NCBI GenBank assembly: GCA_963556305.1
Contig: OY745773.1
Span: 558,001 to 622,000, forward strand
Length of the DNA stretch: 64,000 nt
From: Platismatia glauca
Taxonomy: Eukaryota; Ascomycota; Lecanoromycetes; Lecanorales; Parmeliaceae
Direction: 5' to 3'
Position numbers and translations under genes: made by a program. The notes under the pieces were generated by a model that did not search any database, was not told where the DNA came from, and saw only the letters and a program-made list of their open reading frames with translations. This document shows, piece after piece, positions 55,826-64,000 of this stretch (position 1 is the stretch's first letter; every line of letters starts with the position of its first letter).

Positions 55826-58800
55826 ATGGCGTCCACCCGTGCTCCAGGGTGGCCATCGATAGAGGCTCAAGAGTATGCTGCTGCCGAGAGCATGTTGCAA
55901 CACTCCCGTTCCGCCCGAAGCAACTCCCAGACGCTCAATGGATTCGCCATGCCCGAGGCTCAGAACTACGGCATCGAGGCTACACATGCACAATCACAAA
56001 TGATAGGTCCAGTATCAGGTCAATCCTATCCACCTCCGTTCAGACCTCCTTTCCATTCTGCCAGTGTGCAAGAGCAGAAAAACAGCTTCAATGGCTCGCT
56101 TGAAGGAAAGGTACCCCCTTCACACGAAATTCAGGGCCAATTCGATCAACAACGACCAGATCCATTTTCAGAGCTATCTCAAGGGCGAGATTCAAACACG
56201 TCTGACCATGGTCACCGGGCAAGATCCAGCGCTGCAGGAAGAAGTGGGCACAGTCACAGGAACAGTAGCCTAGACGGGTCAGAGCCCACAAGCCCTGTCA
56301 GCACACGAGACTACACAAAACATCAGTCGGACAGGCCCGCCTCCTGGACACAACGTTCAAGCAACGAGGCTGTGGGGCAGCAAGAAGCCAAAGAAGAGAC
56401 AGAAAAGAAACCACCCTGGAGCGAACTCAAAACCAAAGCGGGCAAAGAGCGCAAGAGACTGCCATTGGCCTGCATTGCCTGTCGACGGAAAAAAATACGA
56501 TGTTCTGGTGAAAAGCCAGCCTGCAAGCACTGTCTGCGGTCACGGATACCATGTGTCTACAAGGTTACTACAAGGAAAGCTGCACCGAGAACCGACTACA
56601 TGGCTATGTTGGACAAGCGCCTCAAGAGAATGGAGGAAAGAGTCATCAAGATCATTCCAAAAGAAGAGTCAGAGGCAGTACCAAGAGCAGTAATAAAGCC
56701 TTCTGCTGCTGTTCAAGCAAACAGTGGAAAGAAGAGGAGTATCGAAGAGGCTTTTGGACCGCAGCTGGAAGAGTGGGCAGATTCAAAGCCGACTACCCAG
56801 CCACCCAAAGGTCAAAACAATCATGAGAGCAAAGTCAACACGGAAGGTGCAGAGCACTTGCCTACACCAGAAATTCAGGATCATCTGTCAGAGGTTTTCT
56901 TCGACAATTTGTATGGCCAATCATATCACCTTTTACACAAGCCGAGTTATATGCGAAGGTTGCGGTGCGCAGTTGACCCTCTCCTTTCGTTCTAAATACC
57001 TCGCTAACGGTTCGATAGTGCTGGCACGTTGCCTCCTGTCCTCGTCCTTGCTGTGTGTGCGGTATCTGCACGCTTTTCCTCTCATCCTCAACTGAATACG
57101 GAACCCGCCTTCTTGCGGGGCGAGAGCTGGGCTGGGCCAGCACGTGATATCGCCTTACGTCGTTACGATGAGCCGAATATTACCACCCTTACTGTATTGT
57201 TGCTACTTGGGCTCCACGAATTCGGAACATGTCAAGGTGGTAGGAGCTGGATGCTTGGCGGCATGGCCACAAGAATGGCTTATGCTCTTCAACTCCACCG
57301 AGAGCTGGATCACGATCCGCTGGGACAGAAGACTGAGAACAAGTCTGAGCTGAGTTTCACTGACAGGGAGATCCGGAGGAGGACTATGTGGGCCTGCTTC
57401 CTCATGGACCGGTTCACTTCCTCCGGAACTGAACGACCAATGTTTGCCGATGAGGACATCATAAAAGTGCAGCTGCCTGTCAAAGAATCCAACTTTCAGA
57501 TGGAGATTCCCGGTCCCACCGAAAGCCTGGACGGTCGAGTGCCAAATCCTGTGAAGAGTGACACTGGTCAATTGAGTGACCCCCAAGGCAACATGGGAGT
57601 AGCCGCGTATATGATCCGCATCATAGTCCTGTGGGGTCGCGTCATCAAATATCTGAACATGGGAGGAAAAGAGAGGGATGAACACCCTATCTGGGACACT
57701 AGATCCCAATATGCTGAGCTCAGAAGACAAGCCAGCGACTTCAAGACGTCATTGCCGGTGGAACTGCGGAATAGCCGTGAAAACCTGAAGAACCATGCCG
57801 CTGAAAAACTGGGGAACCAGTTCCTCTTTATGCATATAGCTTCAAATCAGGTCGTATTGTTTCTGCACCGTTTTGCCATACCCACTGCTCCAGGAGGAAG
57901 AAATCCAACGGAGATGCCAAAACCATTCCTTGCCGAAGCAGCGCCGGCAGCTCTTGACGCGGCTACCCAGATATCGATTTTGATCAACGATGCTACAGAA
58001 TATCATGCTGTTGCGCCGTTCCTTGGCTACTGTGCTTTCTTGTCAAGCACTATACATGTCTGGGGTATCTTCTCCAAGAACAAATCCATTGAAGCGTCAT
58101 GTAAGAAACACCTCGGCAACAATGTCAAATATTTGGGGAAGATGAAGAAGTATTGGGGAATGTTTCACTTTATGGCCGAGAATCTCAAGGACGTATATCG
58201 TCAGCATGCGGATGCGTCCCAGAAAGGATCGAGTGAGATGGCAAATCAAGATGATACTATATTTCAATATGGAGACTGGTTTCAGAAATATCCACACGGC
58301 GTCTCAGAGACGGATTACCAGGATCCCGCTGTCCAGATCAAGAAGGAGCCCAACAGCGATACTACTCTGAGTCATGGGAAAGACCTCCAAAGCGTGGAAG
58401 ACTTCTTCCACACCCAGTCGCCACCTGCTCGCTCAACGCAGCCTCAAAAGACCAGCAAGAAGAACGCCAAGGTCGCTTCGCAACCAGAGGATCGTCTACC
58501 CCAGCAGCAGCTCCAACAACCAAATTTCCACAGCAATGCTGTCCGACAAGGCATGCTTCCTCTCCCCATATCGCAGCAACCTATGGATGCCTCGGCTTTT
58601 GTCGGTCACCCACCTCAGCTGTACCCCCAACCCTGCACCAACTCCTTCCCTCAAGCCTACGACTTACTCCCCCTCTCGACCCCCGCCAACACTGCCCTCC
58701 TCCCGCAGCTCGACCGCCACCTCGTCTACGGCGCTTATGCTGGCAACGATCCCACTGGCTCCTCTTCTGCTTCTGCTCTTAGCGCATTGACCAGCGGCCT

Positions 58801-59032
58801 TCAAGAGCCCCAGAGCAACCAAGGCTTGAACGATCCGACCACGTCGATGTGGGATAATCCATTGGATCTGTCACCGCAAACGCAACAGCAGATGCTGAGT
58901 TCGGGAGGGTATATGGGTGATTTGCAGACGAGTGCGTGGTTCATGCCATTCAATCTGAACCCTCCGGAGATTGGGGGCGAGAGTGATGAGTTTGGAAGAG
59001 GCCTCGGCGGATTCGGAGGAGGCGGTGTCTAG
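55826..59032 (+). CDS. Zn2Cys6 transcription factor with fungal-specific TF domain
   Basis: Two exons, 55826-56964 and 57019-59032, give 1050 aa. The 54 nt intron (GCTAAC branch) falls in the middle-homology domain and joins YMRRL to RAGTLPPVLVLAVCAVSARF. The zinc cluster is C-x2-C-x6-C-x6-C-x2-C-x6-C at about residues 216-243 (CIACRRKKIRCSGEKPACKH..). A basic linker and a short coiled coil (YMAMLDKRLKRMEERVIK) for dimerisation follow. The fungal-specific factor domain (about 350-760) includes LHEFGTCQGGRSWMLGGMAT, RMAYALQLHRE and RRRTMWACFLMDRF. The N-terminal 190 residues and the C-terminal 250 (Gln/Pro/Ser-rich) look disordered and may activate transcription. The target genes cannot be named. 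Confidence 0.92.
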
Positions 59033-59881
59033 GCTTTGGGTGCTGGCATCCGACAACGCGTTGCATTCTACCGATGCTATCTTTCTGACTGAAACTCGAC
59101 CATGCTGACACGACTTGTGACGAGAGGCTGAGCGCTCACCATTTTTGATTGGCTATATAACAGTGCCACGGCCCAAAGGCTCTTTCCGTTCGACTACATA
59201 TTTACCTCTGTAACTCAGTATACAATTGTCAATGCAAACATGACAGTCTCCCGCCGCCGCCGACTTCGTGATCGTTGTGAAACTGAACGTCAAAAGAATG
59301 AATGGGGAACGCATGCCTATCTCTTTATCTACGTAGGTAGTCGAACCTGACGCCGTTCGCCAACCTCCTTTCCTGGCGTCCGGGGCTGGAGTAGGATGTA
59401 CCTGCGTGGCTCACGCACGACGCTCGGAGATTCGCCTAACTGAGGTGTTCGCCTCTCACACTCCATGTTTCTACCCTTGTTGCGAGTCTGTTGCTCGATG
59501 GGCTGAGGAGGGTGGTTGGGATGGGGGAGGTGGGGAGAGGGGATGGTGGTGGAGATGGGGTTGGATGAGCGGATTGGATGGATGGAGAGGGCGGGGGGGT
59601 TTGGTGGGGGGCGTGTGAGGTTTGTGCGGAGGGAGGTGGTCGAAGAGGGTAGTGGGGCTGACGGGCGAGGATGGGGGCAGGATGGAGAGGGAGGGTGGGT
59701 TGGGGGGTATGAGGAAAGACCGGGGTAGAGTCCGTGTGGAGAATCTGCTTCTGTGGACTTTGTTCGTGCGCCGAGCGGGGGACGTCGAACGTCGCTCGGC
59801 GCCACGCTATCCTCGTACCGAAACACGATAGCTGTAAATTCCAAACCTGCGGCTCTTCCATGGCTCAAACGCCCATGTGAT
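59033..59881. other. intergenic with G-rich low-complexity tract
   Basis: At 59500-59740 the plus strand is a dense G-rich tract with many GGTGGG/GGAGGG motifs, so strong G-quadruplex potential. Minus-strand frames through it (59868-59329) read as Pro/Ser-rich low complexity, and I do not accept them as genes. Confidence 0.5.
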
Positions 59882-60346
59882 TCAGGGGACGCCCGGGACA
59901 GACCCTAATCCCGTCTCCGTCGCAACGGTCTTCCTCCTTCCCAACAACGTCTCGTCGCCCCCTCCCACCACCCCGCACCCCCCACTCTCCTCGTCGACCT
60001 GCAGATCGCCACCAAAGTCCAAACTGTCCGCAATGGTCTGCGTCCTCTTCTTCTCCTTATCCGTGCCCACGACGCCCTCTTTCGCGGCTTTCGCGCCGAA
60101 GGGGTTCGATCGCTTTCGGCGCTTGGAGACCGGTTTGGGGGCCGGGGGTTCGTTGGAGAGGGAATCGGAGGGGGAGGTGGTGGTGGAGGGGGCTTGGGCG
60201 GTGGCGGCTTCGTCGTAGATGGTTGTGAGGGTTGGGGCGGCGCCGGGTGGGTTCAGTGGGGCGCTGGAGGGATTGATGCGTATGAAACCTGTGGGGGAGG
60301 GACGGTTAGGCGTGGTCATCGAGTGAGGAGGGGCAGGCTTACACAT
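59882..60346 (-). CDS. doubtful hypothetical protein
   Basis: An open frame of 154 aa, or 145 aa from the second Met at 60319. It begins MTTPNRPSPTGFIRINPSSA, has a basic KPVSKRRKRSNPFGAKAAKE stretch that could be a nuclear signal, and ends in Gly-rich low complexity. A GTAAGC...CCCCACAG pair just upstream of GFIRINP suggests the true 5' end may lie in an upstream exon near 60350-60640, but no clean joined frame was found. Composition shifts from C-rich to G-rich along the coding strand, as in the FIT and EBP-like genes. No known domain. Confidence 0.33.
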   Translation of the reverse strand: MCKPAPPHSMTTPNRPSPTGFIRINPSSAPLNPPGAAPTLTTIYDEAATAQAPSTTTSPSDSLSNEPPAPKPVSKRRKRSNPFGAKAAKEGVVGTDKEKKRTQTIADSLDFGGDLQVDEESGGCGVVGGGDETLLGRRKTVATETGLGSVPGVP

Positions 60347-63017
60347 GGCTTCGGAGCCTCGTGGGCAACGTCAACTTCAGCCCAAATGATCGCAAGTGTT
60401 GAGGCAGTTCGTCTCGGTTGGCATTGATAGGAGCACAGGATCAGCGCTGAGGTAGGGATCTTGATCCTTTGCAGGCTTGGCAGATGGAGAGATTGATGGG
60501 ATGCTGTGGTTTAGCCGACGGCTGCCTCCAAGAGTCGCGCAGTCTGAGACGGGGGTTGGAGAAGCTTTTACTCGTATGTTCGTCGCATGAAACGGTGGCA
60601 TGGTATTCAGGGAGGACGCTGGCAGGGTTGAGGATGGCAAGCCCCTGTTGTTAGCATGATGGATGATGGAGTAGGAGGGTTCGGCTTGACGGGGTCAGCA
60701 GTGCAGGCTGAGGGGCGCGAAGAGAAGATCGACTATCGATCTGGATGGTGTGGCACGGACCGCGTTGACACATGGAATAATCTACATGTAAGTAGTAGTA
60801 TGTCCCTACTCTATGTCGTATGGGCAGCTCGGAGAATTTAATCGTGCCAAGCTCCGGGATCGCTAGAAGAGGCCTTGGCATTACATCGTGCACGAGGAAG
60901 ATTTCTTACTTAATTATAGCACTCAATGCTTCGTCTGTATACGAGTAGATCCAGATATGAGCATTTACATTGAATCAAGATACTGCCCCTCGACAACGTC
61001 CATTTGGCGCCCAGTGCTCAGGATCAACGTGCGTGCGTGCATGCACACGCTCACCCTTTCTCCCGATTTCCGCTTCGGTTTCCGCTTGCTAGGATGCTAT
61101 TCAGGAAAACATCCTACAGTTCGGTAGGATGAAGAAGGGAGGCATGCTCCTCGTGCAACGGTGTGCTGAGCCGTCCAGAAAGGCTAGCACGCAGCGAAGA
61201 TGCAACCTCGTGCGCCGTATCGCCGTTATCTTTGGCGCTGTGGGTTGTCCGTCTGGCTTGCTCTCTGGAACAGTCGCTTCCTCGTTCGCTGCATGACGCC
61301 TTATCCCGAAGCAATGGCCAGTGGCTATCCTTCTTTTTTGGCACGGACTGTCTGAAATTCCGAGGCCATGATAACTTAACCTTCTTTCCTCGATTTGAAT
61401 TATCGTCGTGCATGGCGTCGGCAACCGTTGTCTTACCGTACACTGACGTGTAGCGCGGGAAGGCTGCAAAGTGACTAGGTACCTCGAGAGTCAATTGTGA
61501 CTTGCCGGTCCAGACTAAGCTCGGATTGGAGAGAAAGGAAGGATTGGAACGGCGATGCTCGGACGTGAGAGCATTTCGCTGTCGATCAGTTTAAGCGACA
61601 GCTGGAACAAGCGCGTAGAAACAGAAACGGTAACGGTCACGGTAAGCGTCACGGATTCCTCCAGTAAGGCCAGGGGTTTTCTCCCACACGGCCATAACGG
61701 GGAGGAGAGCGTTGGATAACGTTTGGGCTGCTGTCGGGTCTACTCCCCAGTAATCAAACACCATTCTCATTCGCATCTCGGTCTGTTTCGTATCGCTCCC
61801 CCTCGTCACGTTCAAGGTTGACGGAGGTCGCATTGATGACCAGCTGCCCAGGGTATCGCCGACGCCAGATTGTGTGTCTTTTGGAGCTCGACAATCGCTC
61901 CGGGGGTCGGGGGTTCAAATGGTTGGCTAGAGGTTGCTGGCAGGAATCTGGCTGGATAGGGTAAGAGGTGATTAAGTAGGTAGGTACTTTAGGGATTTAT
62001 CGTATTATCCGATGCTGGCGGCTCAAGGCAGGTGTCAGACTGGTCAGAGTTACCTAGCACGTACATACCTTAGCTTCAAAGGCTATACAATATACTGGAT
62101 GAAGGAAATGATCAAATGATCATCGATCAATTCGGACGAATGCCGATGTAATGCTGCGTTTTCTCTCCATTTCTCTGCATTCCTCTGCATTTAATCGCAT
62201 CTTGAACCATCACCTGCATCCTGAACTTACCACATTGGCACCCTGCTATCGTTCAAGCCTGCAGTAGACCGATTAGCCCGCCAGCCTCACCATGCAGGGA
62301 TTTTCCGATCCGTGGAAAATTCCCATCAAGTGCATTCATTCTTCCGCCCCCCCACCATGCCTCATAACGGGGAAAACCTTCACCTCAATTCCTCAGGCGG
62401 CAGATCAAATTCTCTGATCATCCTCCGAGGGCGCGCATACATACGTGCCAGACTCGCTGCGGGGCAGCATGACCTCAGCCATGTCGGAAAACGACGAAGC
62501 TTTCCCCAACGACCAGGCAGCTTATCCCCGCAGCCCCACGAACCATGCACCTCTGGCAACGTGACCCGGCTCAGACCTGACAGGACCACTACTCGCGTTT
62601 GAGTCGTGGGGCAAGTCTGTCATCTCCCATGGGTGATGGACAAAGCGATCCAAGGTCCGACTGTCTGTGTCAATCCTTCCGTTCAAACCTTATGGCGATA
62701 TAATGGCCAGGAGAGCGTCTATTACGCGAATCACGACCGTCTCTGATAGGTGATGGGAAGACGTGCATGAAGAGGACTGCAGTGGATGACGCAAATGTAT
62801 TCAAGATGGTAGCTCAACCGCTAACTTGATAGGAATTCAACACTACGGCTTCCTCTCCTTCAAATACCTCGTCCCCACAATCTACTTGCTTTGCAAACTC
62901 TTCCTCCTCACTCAAAGGACTGCATACAGCTTCGGTCGTTCCTTCCTTGAGATCTCGTGCATTGCGAGACCTCTTCTTCCTTCTTCTACATTTCCTCAAA
63001 GACTCATTGCTCTCACG
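60347..63017. other. intergenic, gene-poor
   Basis: Minus frames 61494-61114 and 61833-61591 (ends RDAYRDRYRFCFYALVPAVA) are open but have no recognisable domain. Near 61625-61655 an imperfect run of CGGTAACGGTCACGGTAAGC-type units is a small local repeat. The last part holds the promoter of the hydrolase gene. Confidence 0.4.
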
Positions 63018-64000
63018 ATGTATCCTTTATCATTGGTGGCCTCCGCCCTCCTTGCTACCACGGTCGTAGCGAAGCACTGCCAGAACTTTACAGTCCCAGT
63101 CAAGCTGTGTGCCCGCAATGGGGTTTTCAATGTTCCTACCTTGCGGGATAATCACGATGCTACGGTTTTCATTGCAAACTTTACAAACCCTAGAGGCAAC
63201 TTCTCCAACGAGGTGTTACTTGGATATCAAACCATTGACAATACGTACGACATCAGTGTCAAATTCTGTCAGCCGGATGCCGGCTGCGGAGAAGATCCTA
63301 CTGTACAGTTTCTCACTCATGGTATCGGTTTTGATAAGTCGTAAGCACACTCCCGTGTTGCGAGTTCTAGCTTGTCCTTTGCGTGTGGCATCCCACTTGA
63401 TATGTATGCGAACCAGACAATGCTGATTTGTAGGCTATAGTTATTGGGACCTTCCATACAATTCGTTCAATTATAGTTATATAGATGTTGCTGTGGATCA
63501 GTATGGGTTTTCAACACTCTCCATCGATCGTCTCGGCATCGGGAATTCTTCAATCGCGGATCCTCTCAGCATCATACAAATACCGGCAGAACTGTCAGCC
63601 ATTTATGAGTTGACAATGATGCTCCGTCGTGGCAGGCTGCCAAATGTCCATCGAGCTTTCTCGAAGATTGTCCACGTGGGCCATTCCCTTGGCTCCATCC
63701 TCTCCTACAACCTTGCAGCCATGTAGAGTCCCACCCGCTTCTGCCTCTCAAAGTGAAAACGTATAAAAACTAACAAACCAATAAGATACCCTACCGCCAG
63801 CGATGGTCTGATCCTCACTGCCTTCTCCCAGGACTTTGCTTTCATAGGTGCAACGTTCGACGCTTGGGCCAGCAAGTTGGCTCGTAATAACCAGCCCAAG
63901 AGATTCGGGCATCTCCCAACCGGCTACCTCACTTGGGCAAACGCCAGCAGCAACGAAAAAACTTTCCTCGACTCCGGCTTCTTCGACCCAGGAATCCTTC
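63018..64000 (+). CDS. secreted alpha/beta hydrolase (partial, runs off the window)
   Basis: Exons 63018-63340, 63441-63722 and 63786-64000 or beyond; introns 100 and 63 nt. The 3' end lies outside the window. At least 273 aa are visible. The Met at 63018 is chosen because a signal peptide (SLVASALLATTVVA) follows directly; an upstream Met at 62826 is in frame but adds unlikely sequence. Splicing restores HGIGFDKSYWDLPYNSFNYS and SYNLAAIYPTASDGLILTAF. The nucleophile elbow is VHVGHSLGSIL (G-H-S-L-G). Many N-x-S/T sites fit secretion. Related fungal proteins are uncharacterised hydrolases of the alpha/beta fold. The His and third acidic catalytic residue would be in the missing part. Confidence 0.88.

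Noticed and set aside
1..64000. tRNA or rRNA genes
   Set aside because: No A-box/B-box pair with a foldable cloverleaf and no rRNA-like conserved stretch was found by eye; a tRNAscan run would settle it.

Overview
This 64 kb window is nuclear DNA of a filamentous ascomycete (Pezizomycotina). The signs are short GT..AG introns with CTRAC-type branch points, dense genes on both strands, and typical families: a PTH11-like rhodopsin-fold receptor, a Zn2Cys6 factor, a DHA1-type MFS transporter, a GH3 beta-glucosidase and a Rua1-type regulator. Introner-like introns, so far known mainly from Dothideomycetes, point to that class, probably a Mycosphaerella-like fungus. That placement is an inference. 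I saw no rRNA, tRNA, CRISPR array or bacterial-style operon.

Layout, 1-20 kb: a small secreted SnoaL/NTF2-like protein, GPI2 (GPI-anchor synthesis), a seven-helix receptor-like protein and an MFS transporter with a very long central loop. Next come a gene-poor stretch with a WSC-domain remnant, an orphan zinc-finger protein, an NADP-dependent reductase and the Golgi Mn/Ca transporter GDT1.

20-40 kb: a telobox-Myb protein (Taz1/TRF-like), the kinetochore protein Sos7, an Arg/Ser-rich nuclear protein, a FIT-family lipid-droplet protein, a GH3 beta-glucosidase, an EXPERA/EBP-like membrane protein, a GNAT acetyltransferase and a Rua1-type regulator.

40-64 kb: a large Lam1/Sip3-type sterol-transfer protein, a 629 bp inverted-repeat transposon in the divergent promoter between it and KRI1, the ADP/ATP carrier, a Pro-rich conserved protein, a type II membrane glycosyltransferase-like protein, a Zn2Cys6 factor, a doubtful low-complexity gene, and a secreted alpha/beta hydrolase cut by the window end. 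Most genes are housekeeping or signalling genes with no shared pathway, and I see no biosynthetic cluster.

The most notable signal is a set of related introns in three separate minus-strand genes (GH3, Rua1-like, Lam1/Sip3-like). Five are 145-167 nt and one is a 388 nt compound, against 50-80 nt for nearly all their neighbours. They share sequence across genes, including a GCTGACTCC-like 3' block holding the branch point. This is the signature of introner-like elements, introns that multiply by inserting into genes. Second is a transposon with perfect 46 bp terminal inverted repeats and a TAGT target duplication. Third is a repeated C-rich to G-rich composition flip along the coding strand of the FIT and EBP-like genes. 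Gene models were spliced by hand. Every multi-exon total given is divisible by three, and splice sites were chosen to keep recognised protein motifs continuous.
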